From positions 434,001-498,000 of the forward strand of contig NZ_PISM01000014.1 of the NCBI RefSeq assembly GCF_002929225.1: a stretch of DNA of 64,000 bases. Direction: 5' to 3'. A program made the position numbers and the translations under genes. This stretch comes from Stutzerimonas kunmingensis (lineage in GTDB: Bacteria; Pseudomonadota; Gammaproteobacteria; Pseudomonadales; Pseudomonadaceae). Under the pieces are notes generated by a model. That model was not told where the DNA came from. It searched no databases and saw nothing but the letters and a program-made list of their open reading frames with translations. Positions 18,504 to 25,034 of this stretch are shown here, piece after piece; positions within the stretch are counted from its first letter, which is position 1; every line of letters starts with the position of its first letter.

Positions 18504-18575
18504 CTACACCCGCCCAAAGAACACGAGATAAAACGCCAGGGTGGTGAGGATCAGGACGTACAGTTCGTAGCTCAT
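18504..18575 (-). CDS. 23-residue membrane micro-protein of the phage virion operon
   Basis: Begins MSYELYVLILTTLAFYLVFF and ends GRV: one membrane helix and little else. AGGGAAA lies a few bases before the ATG, and the pIII start follows 10 bases after its stop. Size and position between pVIII and pIII match the tiny tip proteins (pVII/pIX type) of filamentous phages. Confidence 0.7.
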   Translation of the reverse strand: MSYELYVLILTTLAFYLVFFGRV

Positions 18576-18596
18576 TGGCGTTTCCCTGGAAGAGAA

Positions 18597-18616
18597 AACC
18601 CCGCCGGAGCGGGGTT
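18597..18616 (-). terminator. Intrinsic terminator after the major coat gene
   Basis: On the minus strand AACCCCGC and GCGGGGTT form a perfect 8-bp stem with a four-base loop, followed by TTTTCTC. It lies 35 bases after the pVIII stop, where filamentous phages carry a central terminator that keeps coat protein transcripts abundant and lets only some transcription continue into pIII. Confidence 0.85.
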
Positions 18617-18651
18617 TGTTTGCTTCGGCACATGCAGTGCACGGTTCCCGG

Positions 18652-18861
18652 TTACAGGGCGCGGCGCATGTACTTGAACGCCATCGCGGCGATGATCACG
18701 GCGAAGACGGCCCAGCCGATGGTCCCGACATCGGTGCCCGCGGTTTCGAGCGCGGTGGTGGCTTCGGCCGGGACTGCCGCGTAGACGGAGCCGGCAGCAG
18801 CCGAGAGAGCAACGGCAGCGCCGAGGCCGATTTTCTTGATGAAGTGCTTGTTCAGTTGCAT
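18652..18861 (-). CDS. Major coat protein (pVIII-like)
   Basis: 69 residues. A basic start and hydrophobic stretch end at VYA (about residue 28), a signal peptidase site. The mature ~41 residues have an acidic N-terminus (AVPAEATTALETAGTD), a membrane helix, and a basic end (KYMRRAL) that would face the DNA. This is the classic pVIII layout. A strong terminator follows, consistent with very high expression. Confidence 0.92.
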   Translation of the reverse strand: MQLNKHFIKKIGLGAAVALSAAAGSVYAAVPAEATTALETAGTDVGTIGWAVFAVIIAAMAFKYMRRAL

Positions 18862-18871
18862 GGGTGATACC

Positions 18872-19087
18872 TCACTGTTTCAGGGCTTTTTTCAGGACCA
18901 GGAAGCCGAACACGGTGGCGAACAGAACAATCGCTTCGCCTTGCAGCTCGGAGACTTGGTCCCAGGTGAGTGCAGCGCCGTAGAGGCCCTGCATTTCCTC
19001 GACCGTGAGGGCGACCAGTTGGCCGGAACAAACGGGCGAGCCGTCGACGCCTTGCAGCCAGTCACCGTCACAGGCAAGAAAATTCAT
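18872..19087 (-). CDS. Small phage membrane protein (minor coat candidate)
   Basis: 71 residues: a cytosolic or periplasmic N-terminal half with two cysteines (residues 6 and 20), one membrane helix (AIVLFATVFGFLVL) and a lysine-rich end (KKALKQ). It sits 10 bases before pVIII and just after ssb, the usual place for pVII/pIX-type proteins. Family assignment rests on position and topology. Confidence 0.75.
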   Translation of the reverse strand: MNFLACDGDWLQGVDGSPVCSGQLVALTVEEMQGLYGAALTWDQVSELQGEAIVLFATVFGFLVLKKALKQ

Positions 19088-19090
19088 TTA

Positions 19091-19435
19091 TCAGCTAGCC
19101 GCCTTTGCCTGAGCAGTTGCAGCAGGGTTCGGCGCAGACTGAGGGCGAACCTCTTGCAGGCGCAGCGGTGTGCCAGCCAGCAGATAATCGATGTTGTGAT
19201 AGCGGTCGTTCACCTCGCAGGTGACAGGCATGTAAACCTCAACACCGACCTGCTGCCGGTAGGCGTTGTGTAGCCCGTTCTTGATCGAGTCACCGAACAC
19301 GCGCGCCTTGACAGTGGTGGTGACGTCGAAGCCGTCGCGATCCTTGGCGGAGGTTTGAAGCGCAACGATGGCCCAGAGCTTGTCCGGTTCGCCTTTGTCT
19401 ACTACGCCGAGGACGGTGCCTTTGATGATGTGCAT
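19091..19435 (-). CDS. Phage single-stranded-DNA-binding protein (pV-like), complete copy
   Basis: 114 residues from the ATG at 19435 (GGAG seven bases upstream). The body is beta-rich, followed by an Ala/Pro/Gln-rich flexible tail (ANPAATAQAKAAS pattern). The position between the small early genes and the coat genes is that of gene V/ssb, which coats the (+) strand and switches replication to ssDNA production. The duplication endpoint (ACAG at 19224-19227) lies inside this gene, and the second copy at 21510-21779 is truncated there. Function is inferred from position and overall character. Confidence 0.75.
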   Translation of the reverse strand: MHIIKGTVLGVVDKGEPDKLWAIVALQTSAKDRDGFDVTTTVKARVFGDSIKNGLHNAYRQQVGVEVYMPVTCEVNDRYHNIDYLLAGTPLRLQEVRPQSAPNPAATAQAKAAS

Positions 19436-19449
19436 GGTGTTCTCCAGAG

Positions 19450-19725
19450 TCAGAAGCCGAACAGCTCGGCTACACAGGGGGTGCCTTTGGCCTCGAATTC
19501 GAGGAACCAATGGCGTTCGGGCTTGGTGCCCTGGTCTTTGCGCTGCTCAAGGGCAGCGAAGGTTTCAGCGACCTGCTGTTGCAGGACGGACGTGTCAACG
19601 GTCGCCTGAGTGCGGCGGTACTGCTCGAGGCGTTCGCGCTGGCAGCGGCTGAGCTGGCCACCTTGAAAGCTGACGGTGCGGAGGGTCATGCCCTCCCCCG
19701 GCTTGCTATCGACCATCTGGATCAT
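19450..19725 (-). CDS. Small early phage protein of unknown function, copy 1
   Basis: 91 residues from the ATG at 19725, which overlaps the stop of the preceding 28-residue gene (ATGA) and has GGAG upstream; an internal ATG at 19689 with a strong purine-rich site could give a 79-residue form. The central part is a predicted charged coiled helix (RCQRERLEQYRRTQ ... QQVAETFAALEQRKDQ). I do not recognise it. It lies between rep and ssb, so a replication or assembly accessory role is possible. Confidence 0.7.
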   Translation of the reverse strand: MIQMVDSKPGEGMTLRTVSFQGGQLSRCQRERLEQYRRTQATVDTSVLQQQVAETFAALEQRKDQGTKPERHWFLEFEAKGTPCVAELFGF

Positions 19726-19808
19726 GGGCGGAACTCCAGGCGGACGAAGTAGAGCGCGATGGCGCCAACAGCGAGGGTTGCTACGAGCGAAACAGTGGCG
19801 GCGATCAT
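19722..19808 (-). CDS. 28-residue phage membrane micro-protein, copy 1
   Basis: Starts MIAATVSLVATLAVGAIALY and ends in a basic VRLEFRP: a single membrane helix. It overlaps the rep stop (ATGA at 19805-19808) and its own stop overlaps the next start, so the three genes form a coupled chain. Such short hydrophobic genes are common in inovirus early operons. Confidence 0.65.
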   Translation of the reverse strand: MIAATVSLVATLAVGAIALYFVRLEFRP

Positions 19809-21040
19809 GCCGCCACCTGCAGATGGTTCGGGCGGCGGTACCAGGTCGGCATCGGGAGCACATCGACCGGGATGACTTCGCGGCTGGCGGTGTGAACGAT
19901 TGGGCGGACTTTGAGCGCATCGCACGGGTTCGCAATGTCGATGCCGATGCGGCGCAGGCGGGCGCGGTGCGTCTTGACCGACGACTTCTCGAAGTCGAAC
20001 TTGGCTTTGCCTGTCATCCAGAGCATTGCGTATTGGGCGGTCGTGTATGCCGCCTTGGTGCTGGTCACGATCTTCTCGGAAATGAGGTGATCCGCGATGG
20101 TTTCATAATCCATAGCCGTTACCTTCAGTCGGTCGTCTATCTTCAAAAATGCGTCATGTATGGTCTGGAAGCGGGCCTCATCGAACATGCCCCACCACGC
20201 GAGGCCTTCTCGCAGCAGGTATTCGCGCTTTAGCTCTTGCTCCATGCGAACAACGCCGTGTTCTTCGCAGTACGCGATCAGATCGCGCAGGTACTTCACC
20301 TCAGCAGAGTCATCGCCGAAGTTTCGGCGGGCTTTCGGTAGCAGGAATTTGGTGATCGCAACGGACTTGATGTAGGCCTTGCGGTACTGGTCGCGTGCCT
20401 TCCAATCGACAGTGCAACCGTCGTCATACAGGTGGCCGACCTTGTACCCGGCGCGCTGGGTGCTGAGCGAAGAGACGTATTGCAGCCCGTTGCCCTTCCC
20501 CACAGCACGGTTCGTGGTCAAGTCGATTCGGGTGATACGCATGCCGTCGCCGACGGTAGTGTGTTTGTGCGCCTTCTCAACGGTCTTGATGTAAGCCCCG
20601 GCATCACCTTCCTGCTCAGCAGCTTTCACATCGGATCGTTTGCCGGAAACGCGGCGGCTGATGACGCGGGATGTTTCAGCCTGCATGAAATCGAGACGGG
20701 TGCACTTGGTCAGCGCTGGGAGGCCGTACTCAAGCAGGATGCGGTTATAGACCGCCACGCACTGGTCGAGGGTGCGGAAACCGAACAGGTTATCGAGACG
20801 ATCAACAGCACTTGGATTGCCCTGAACGATCAACTTGCGACCATCGACGCGGATAGTGATCGACGTTGTATAGGACCCTTCGTGCTTCCAGCTGGGCTGG
20901 GTGACGCTGAGACGTTCACCAGTTCGGGCGCAATAGCGCTCGATGGTGATATCGGCGACTTTCGGCAGATCGAACGGATACACCTGCTCTACCGATAGGT
21001 AGTCGATGAACATCCGTGACTGTTGATCTGCTGAAGACAT
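19805..21040 (-). CDS. rep: Rolling-circle replication initiator (gene II/X family), copy 1
   Basis: 411 residues. Length and layout match the phage/plasmid gene II/X replication proteins: an N-terminal region with FIDYLSVEQ and a VYNRILLEYG segment, and a central domain with conserved charged blocks and tyrosines (e.g. YRKAYIKS) suited to nicking. The family nicks the double-stranded origin, stays bound to the 5' end and re-ligates the displaced circle. It is divergent from the repressor gene, with an array of CATATG palindromes between them. An identical second copy lies at 22149-23384. The catalytic tyrosine cannot be fixed from sequence alone. Confidence 0.85.
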   Translation of the reverse strand: MSSADQQSRMFIDYLSVEQVYPFDLPKVADITIERYCARTGERLSVTQPSWKHEGSYTTSITIRVDGRKLIVQGNPSAVDRLDNLFGFRTLDQCVAVYNRILLEYGLPALTKCTRLDFMQAETSRVISRRVSGKRSDVKAAEQEGDAGAYIKTVEKAHKHTTVGDGMRITRIDLTTNRAVGKGNGLQYVSSLSTQRAGYKVGHLYDDGCTVDWKARDQYRKAYIKSVAITKFLLPKARRNFGDDSAEVKYLRDLIAYCEEHGVVRMEQELKREYLLREGLAWWGMFDEARFQTIHDAFLKIDDRLKVTAMDYETIADHLISEKIVTSTKAAYTTAQYAMLWMTGKAKFDFEKSSVKTHRARLRRIGIDIANPCDALKVRPIVHTASREVIPVDVLPMPTWYRRPNHLQVAA

Positions 21041-21058
21041 GCCCGAAATCCGTCAAGG

Positions 21059-21139
21059 CCCACATATGGGTCGCAAAGCTACCGCATATGGTTTGAATAC
21101 GTCAAGCCGTATGCGGTCTGTAGAATGACCACATATGGC
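21059..21139. promoter_or_regulatory. Repressor operator array between rep and repressor, copy 1
   Basis: Four near-palindromes of the form CCRCATATGG lie at 21059-21070, 21081-21092, 21106-21117 (CCGTATGCGG variant) and 21128-21139, about 22-25 bases centre to centre. A fifth (TCCATATGTGGT) is inside the repressor gene at 21268-21279. Spacing and placement suggest cooperative binding by the XRE repressor, silencing rep and controlling itself. Confidence 0.75.
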
Positions 21140-21168
21140 GGACGCCAAAAACGCAGGGGTTAGCATCC

Positions 21169-21534
21169 ATGGACACCGAAAACACTCAGAGTCAGACGGA
21201 CATGTCAGTCGCCAACAACATACGAAAGGCGCGGGAAAACAAGGGCTTAACAGTGGAAGAGGCAGCGTCCATATGTGGTGTTCCGATTGGCAGTTACCGG
21301 AAATACGAGAACGGACAGTCACAACCGACCGCAGTCCCGATCAGGGCAATAGCAAAAGGCCTTGGGGTTTCAACGGATGAAATCCTGATGGAACCTGACG
21401 AACGGTCTGTAAAGGCAGAGCTGAGGCGTCTATTCGGGGCGATAGCAGAGCTTGATGATCAACATCAGGCGGAGGTAAAGCGGGCAATTAAAGGGCTGCT
21501 GATGGTGTTTCAGCAGGAGGAGCTGTCCGAGTAA
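21169..21534 (+). CDS. XRE-family phage repressor, copy 1
   Basis: 121 residues. A helix-turn-helix of the Cro/CI type spans about residues 14-68 (NIRKARENKGLTVEEAASIC ... GSYRKYENG ... IRAIAKGLGVSTDEIL), followed by a helical, probably dimerising tail. It is the only phage gene on the plus strand, divergent from rep, and faces an array of palindromes. This is the layout of inovirus immunity repressors such as RstR or Pf C. The second copy (23513-23878) is identical. Confidence 0.9.
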   Translation: MDTENTQSQTDMSVANNIRKARENKGLTVEEAASICGVPIGSYRKYENGQSQPTAVPIRAIAKGLGVSTDEILMEPDERSVKAELRRLFGAIAELDDQHQAEVKRAIKGLLMVFQQEELSE

Positions 21535-21779
21535 AAGTATGGGATTCCATACCAAATTGGGGGTGTTACAGGCATGTAAACCTCAACACCGACCTGCTGC
21601 CGGTAGGCGTTGTGTAGCCCGTTCTTGATCGAGTCACCGAACACGCGCGCCTTGACAGTGGTGGTGACGTCGAAGCCGTCGCGATCCTTGGCGGAGGTTT
21701 GAAGCGCAACGATGGCCCAGAGCTTGTCCGGTTCGCCTTTGTCTACTACGCCGAGGACGGTGCCTTTGATGATGTGCAT
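21510..21779 (-). pseudogene. 3'-truncated ssb fused to origin-region sequence (copy 2)
   Basis: The first ~70 codons match the complete ssb (19091-19435), as far as YMPVT. The frame then runs into the origin region, adding about 18 unrelated residues (PPIWYGIPYF...) before a stop. It has lost the last beta segment and flexible tail of the full protein. This is what the tandem duplication would create, and it is probably non-functional. It keeps a good ribosome site, so a truncated protein could still be made. Confidence 0.85.
21537..21571. other. Hybrid origin at the duplication junction
   Basis: Keeps the small palindrome GTATGG-GATT-CCATAC (21537-21552) and GGGGGTGTTACAG (21559-21571) but lacks the pairing half CACCCCC, which is replaced by ssb sequence. 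It probably supports poor or no rolling-circle initiation compared with the intact site at 23881-23922. Confidence 0.6.
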
Positions 21780-21793
21780 GGTGTTCTCCAGAG

Positions 21794-22069
21794 TCAGAAG
21801 CCGAACAGCTCGGCTACACAGGGGGTGCCTTTGGCCTCGAATTCGAGGAACCAATGGCGTTCGGGCTTGGTGCCCTGGTCTTTGCGCTGCTCAAGGGCAG
21901 CGAAGGTTTCAGCGACCTGCTGTTGCAGGACGGACGTGTCAACGGTCGCCTGAGTGCGGCGGTACTGCTCGAGGCGTTCGCGCTGGCAGCGGCTGAGCTG
22001 GCCACCTTGAAAGCTGACGGTGCGGAGGGTCATGCCCTCCCCCGGCTTGCTATCGACCATCTGGATCAT
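21794..22069 (-). CDS. Small early phage protein, copy 2
   Basis: 91 residues, identical to the gene at 19450-19725: the same coupled ATGA start and coiled central helix. Not recognised. It is intact, so both copies can be expressed. Confidence 0.7.
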   Translation of the reverse strand: MIQMVDSKPGEGMTLRTVSFQGGQLSRCQRERLEQYRRTQATVDTSVLQQQVAETFAALEQRKDQGTKPERHWFLEFEAKGTPCVAELFGF

Positions 22070-22152
22070 GGGCGGAACTCCAGGCGGACGAAGTAGAGCG
22101 CGATGGCGCCAACAGCGAGGGTTGCTACGAGCGAAACAGTGGCGGCGATCAT
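22066..22152 (-). CDS. 28-residue phage membrane micro-protein, copy 2
   Basis: Identical to 19722-19808, with the same overlapping start and stop. A single membrane helix and a basic tail. Confidence 0.65.
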   Translation of the reverse strand: MIAATVSLVATLAVGAIALYFVRLEFRP

Positions 22153-23384
22153 GCCGCCACCTGCAGATGGTTCGGGCGGCGGTACCAGGTCGGCATCGGG
22201 AGCACATCGACCGGGATGACTTCGCGGCTGGCGGTGTGAACGATTGGGCGGACTTTGAGCGCATCGCACGGGTTCGCAATGTCGATGCCGATGCGGCGCA
22301 GGCGGGCGCGGTGCGTCTTGACCGACGACTTCTCGAAGTCGAACTTGGCTTTGCCTGTCATCCAGAGCATTGCGTATTGGGCGGTCGTGTATGCCGCCTT
22401 GGTGCTGGTCACGATCTTCTCGGAAATGAGGTGATCCGCGATGGTTTCATAATCCATAGCCGTTACCTTCAGTCGGTCGTCTATCTTCAAAAATGCGTCA
22501 TGTATGGTCTGGAAGCGGGCCTCATCGAACATGCCCCACCACGCGAGGCCTTCTCGCAGCAGGTATTCGCGCTTTAGCTCTTGCTCCATGCGAACAACGC
22601 CGTGTTCTTCGCAGTACGCGATCAGATCGCGCAGGTACTTCACCTCAGCAGAGTCATCGCCGAAGTTTCGGCGGGCTTTCGGTAGCAGGAATTTGGTGAT
22701 CGCAACGGACTTGATGTAGGCCTTGCGGTACTGGTCGCGTGCCTTCCAATCGACAGTGCAACCGTCGTCATACAGGTGGCCGACCTTGTACCCGGCGCGC
22801 TGGGTGCTGAGCGAAGAGACGTATTGCAGCCCGTTGCCCTTCCCCACAGCACGGTTCGTGGTCAAGTCGATTCGGGTGATACGCATGCCGTCGCCGACGG
22901 TAGTGTGTTTGTGCGCCTTCTCAACGGTCTTGATGTAAGCCCCGGCATCACCTTCCTGCTCAGCAGCTTTCACATCGGATCGTTTGCCGGAAACGCGGCG
23001 GCTGATGACGCGGGATGTTTCAGCCTGCATGAAATCGAGACGGGTGCACTTGGTCAGCGCTGGGAGGCCGTACTCAAGCAGGATGCGGTTATAGACCGCC
23101 ACGCACTGGTCGAGGGTGCGGAAACCGAACAGGTTATCGAGACGATCAACAGCACTTGGATTGCCCTGAACGATCAACTTGCGACCATCGACGCGGATAG
23201 TGATCGACGTTGTATAGGACCCTTCGTGCTTCCAGCTGGGCTGGGTGACGCTGAGACGTTCACCAGTTCGGGCGCAATAGCGCTCGATGGTGATATCGGC
23301 GACTTTCGGCAGATCGAACGGATACACCTGCTCTACCGATAGGTAGTCGATGAACATCCGTGACTGTTGATCTGCTGAAGACAT
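22149..23384 (-). CDS. rep: Rolling-circle replication initiator, copy 2
   Basis: 411 residues, identical to the copy at 19805-21040. Its promoter region and operator palindromes are also duplicated, so both copies should be under the same repressor. This is the copy adjacent to the intact origin. Transcription from it runs through the truncated ssb and then meets the divergent repressor of unit 1, so only copy 1 is directly upstream of the structural genes. Confidence 0.85.
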   Translation of the reverse strand: MSSADQQSRMFIDYLSVEQVYPFDLPKVADITIERYCARTGERLSVTQPSWKHEGSYTTSITIRVDGRKLIVQGNPSAVDRLDNLFGFRTLDQCVAVYNRILLEYGLPALTKCTRLDFMQAETSRVISRRVSGKRSDVKAAEQEGDAGAYIKTVEKAHKHTTVGDGMRITRIDLTTNRAVGKGNGLQYVSSLSTQRAGYKVGHLYDDGCTVDWKARDQYRKAYIKSVAITKFLLPKARRNFGDDSAEVKYLRDLIAYCEEHGVVRMEQELKREYLLREGLAWWGMFDEARFQTIHDAFLKIDDRLKVTAMDYETIADHLISEKIVTSTKAAYTTAQYAMLWMTGKAKFDFEKSSVKTHRARLRRIGIDIANPCDALKVRPIVHTASREVIPVDVLPMPTWYRRPNHLQVAA

Positions 23385-23402
23385 GCCCGAAATCCGTCAA
23401 GG

Positions 23403-23483
23403 CCCACATATGGGTCGCAAAGCTACCGCATATGGTTTGAATACGTCAAGCCGTATGCGGTCTGTAGAATGACCACATATGGC
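23403..23483. promoter_or_regulatory. Repressor operator array, copy 2
   Basis: Same four CATATG-centred palindromes as at 21059-21139, shifted by 2344 bases, between the second rep and second repressor; the gene-internal fifth is at 23612-23623. Confidence 0.75.
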
Positions 23484-23512
23484 GGACGCCAAAAACGCAG
23501 GGGTTAGCATCC

Positions 23513-23878
23513 ATGGACACCGAAAACACTCAGAGTCAGACGGACATGTCAGTCGCCAACAACATACGAAAGGCGCGGGAAAACAAGGGCTTAACAGTGG
23601 AAGAGGCAGCGTCCATATGTGGTGTTCCGATTGGCAGTTACCGGAAATACGAGAACGGACAGTCACAACCGACCGCAGTCCCGATCAGGGCAATAGCAAA
23701 AGGCCTTGGGGTTTCAACGGATGAAATCCTGATGGAACCTGACGAACGGTCTGTAAAGGCAGAGCTGAGGCGTCTATTCGGGGCGATAGCAGAGCTTGAT
23801 GATCAACATCAGGCGGAGGTAAAGCGGGCAATTAAAGGGCTGCTGATGGTGTTTCAGCAGGAGGAGCTGTCCGAGTAA
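23513..23878 (+). CDS. XRE-family phage repressor, copy 2
   Basis: 121 residues, identical to 21169-21534. Transcription continues rightward through the origin region to the terminator at 24095-24133. Two copies would double repressor dosage and may strengthen immunity against related phages. Confidence 0.9.
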   Translation: MDTENTQSQTDMSVANNIRKARENKGLTVEEAASICGVPIGSYRKYENGQSQPTAVPIRAIAKGLGVSTDEILMEPDERSVKAELRRLFGAIAELDDQHQAEVKRAIKGLLMVFQQEELSE

Positions 23879-23880
23879 AA

Positions 23881-23922
23881 GTATGGGATTCCATACCAAA
23901 TTGGGGGTGTTACAGCACCCCC
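23881..23922. other. Putative phage double-stranded (nick) origin
   Basis: Two hairpins in tandem: GTATGG-GATT-CCATAC (23881-23896) and GGGGGTG / CACCCCC (23903-23909 with 23916-23922) with loop TTACAG. The nonamer GTGTTACAG (23907-23915) recurs in a stem-loop in the Rep-less satellites, and the phage duplication breaks inside it. Both facts point to a Rep recognition and nicking site. A further copy of GGGGGTGCTG, able to pair with the right stem, lies at 23981-23990. Confidence 0.7.
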
Positions 23923-24250
23923 ACCGCCGACCAGCTGAAAAGCGCTGCTGAAACAGAGCAACTGTCGTGACCTGACCATAGGGGGTGCTGACGGTCTTGG
24001 GAGAGCGGCAGAGAGACGCCCGGAGCGGTTCCAGTTGGGCAGATCGAGGCGCGGGTTGAGGTAGTGGCGGGACAACTGGAAGAAGATCGCGAGAAGCCTC
24101 CAGAGGGCCATACAGGCCGCTGGGGGCTTTTTTGTGGGTCGATGGTTGCGGCCCCTTCGGGGGTATCGTCGCAGGCGCTATGCAGCACGACAGGAGGCAG
24201 TGCAGGCGACTAATCGCCGCGAGCGGCGAGGTCGAGGCCAGCAGGACAGG
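23923..24250. other. Phage intergenic region
   Basis: No convincing gene. It holds a repeat of the origin stem (23981-23990), a terminator (24095-24133) and a CCCC-TTCG-GGGG hairpin (24152-24163). By analogy with other inoviruses the packaging signal and complementary-strand origin should be here. Confidence 0.55.
24095..24133 (+). terminator. Intrinsic terminator for the repressor transcript
   Basis: A nine-base stem with one G-T pair (24095-24103 with 24120-24128, 16-base loop) runs into six T (24128-24133). It points rightward and so stops transcripts from the repressor before they enter the attP region. Confidence 0.8.
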
Positions 24251-24481
24251 TCAAAGCAGGTTGATTCGCTCAGCGATCTGCCGCAACTCGTGCAAGACGG
24301 CATCGAGCTGGGCACCTTCGTCGTCAAGCTGGGCGACGCGCTTTCTCAGTTCGCGGATCTCGGCGACGAGTCGCGGGTAGTCGTCGAGGATCCACGTTAT
24401 TGCGTCGGAGCCCTTGCGGCCCGGCGCATACAGCTCGGCGGTTTTGATCAGGCGGGTTTCGAGGTCGATAGCGCATCGCAT
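24251..24481 (-). CDS. attP-overlapping small protein of the phage (family shared with the satellites)
   Basis: 76 residues, starting MRCAIDLETRLIKTAELYAPG. It aligns with the 78-residue satellite protein: ELYAPGRKGSDAITWILDDYP against QLYAPSRHPLDAVCFILEQHP, then V-A-(E/D)-(I/L)-RELR(K/R)R in both. A short conserved N-terminal module is followed by a heptad-like coiled coil. The start codon is the ATG of TTATGCG in the XerC arm of attP, and the ribosome site (AGGG) is in the attP centre. Function unknown. A link with Xer recombination or attP folding is suggested only by position and by conservation between otherwise different elements. Confidence 0.75.
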   Translation of the reverse strand: MRCAIDLETRLIKTAELYAPGRKGSDAITWILDDYPRLVAEIRELRKRVAQLDDEGAQLDAVLHELRQIAERINLL

Positions 24482-24566
24482 AATCGGCCCTATGTTACGC
24501 GCCGCCTGGAGCCGGGGGCATTTTCCAGACGACGCTCAACATAAGGCCAGTGTCATTATGCGAAGC
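24473..24566. other. Folded attP of the prophage (phage/satellite junction)
   Basis: Two dif-like sites in inverted order: XerC arm 24473-24483 and TATGTT half on the left, AACATAA half and XerC arm TTATGCGAAGC (24556-24566) on the right. GGCCC-TATGTT pairs with AACATA-AGGCC; between the pairing blocks the centres differ in length (11 bases on the right instead of six). In ssDNA this folds to a forked hairpin presenting a XerC-cleavable but mismatched centre, as described for CTX-phi attP. Once in double-stranded form the junction is a poor Xer substrate, so integration should be stable. Confidence 0.85.
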
Positions 24567-24622
24567 CACCCATGAAGATAAGGCCACATTGCCCACAGAC
24601 AGGCAACGTGGCCGGTCAGCAC

Positions 24623-24967
24623 TTAGTGTTTACGTCGCTCCAGGACACACAACGTTCGAATGTCTGACCAGAACATCTCATCCGGATAGGATTGGGGATT
24701 CGAAACACTGAAGACCATAAAATGCGGGTGCGCATAGGTGCCTTCGAGTTCCAAGACAATTCCGGCGATCTGAACGCAACACCAGAGAGGCTCGCAGTCA
24801 TCGTCCCAGATAAGTTCAACCAATACGGTTTTCCCCAGAAGCGAAACCGCCTCAGAGGCTGTTATCCGACATGATATTTTTTCATTCTCGGCCCGCTTTC
24901 TAGGCTTCAAGGCAGAAGCAAGAAATCCAGCAGGCACGGGGGTTTCAGTAGACTTTTCAACAGCCAT
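24623..24967 (-). CDS. Satellite protein A, unknown function, copy 1
   Basis: 114 residues from the ATG at 24967 (GGAGG nine bases upstream); a start at 25000 would give 125 residues but has no ribosome site. The N-terminus is basic and disordered-looking (LKPRKRAENEK), followed by a beta-rich domain with LVELIWDDDCEPLWCC and a C-terminal FWSDIRTLCVLERRK. I do not recognise it. It is the last gene before the junction, downstream of the RHH gene, and may be co-transcribed with it. Confidence 0.65.
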   Translation of the reverse strand: MAVEKSTETPVPAGFLASALKPRKRAENEKISCRITASEAVSLLGKTVLVELIWDDDCEPLWCCVQIAGIVLELEGTYAHPHFMVFSVSNPQSYPDEMFWSDIRTLCVLERRKH

Positions 24968-25034
24968 TTCGATCATCCTCCGATCGGTGTGGTTAGTCAT
25001 TGCCTGGCGGTTGCCGCCGACAGGCAGTGACGAC

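Larger units (their letters stand above)
19228..21571. repeat. Tandem duplication unit 1 (2344 bp)
   Basis: Every base appears repeated 2344 bases further on. The unit runs from inside ssb, just after ACAG at 19224-19227, to ACAG at 21568-21571 within the origin motif. It carries the 5' part of ssb, two small genes, rep, operators and the repressor. Confidence 0.95.
21572..23915. repeat. Tandem duplication unit 2 (2344 bp)
   Basis: Identical to unit 1 as far as I can read. Its right end (ACAG at 23912-23915) is followed by the second half of the origin stem, CACCCCC. Because the copies look identical, the duplication is very recent, kept equal by recombination, or still amplifying. Confidence 0.95.
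15302..24566 (-). mobile_element. Filamentous prophage (inovirus) integrated at dif, with an internal 2344-bp duplication
   Basis: The gene order on the minus strand is that of an inovirus: rep, two small genes, ssDNA-binding protein, small coat protein, major coat pVIII, adsorption protein pIII, pVI, Zot/pI, with a divergent repressor on the plus strand. No integrase, transposase or secretin (pIV) gene is present, so integration depends on host XerC/XerD and export on a host secretin. The right end is a folded attP (24473-24566), the left end the intact dif. Total 9265 bases; without the internal repeat about 6.9 kb, typical for the family. The left limit is 15302, or 15487 if the 185-base left segment is a separate remnant. 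Confidence 0.9.

Noticed and set aside
19228..23915. The 2344-bp and 1461-bp repeats as assembly errors
   Set aside because: Not excluded, but both have biologically meaningful junctions (nick-site ACAG; XerC arms with the diagnostic terminal base change), which an assembler would not produce by chance.
23903..23922. The GC stem-loop GGGGGTG/CACCCCC as an ordinary terminator
   Set aside because: It has no T-run, its loop sequence is conserved in the satellites, and a real terminator with six T lies about 170 bases downstream.
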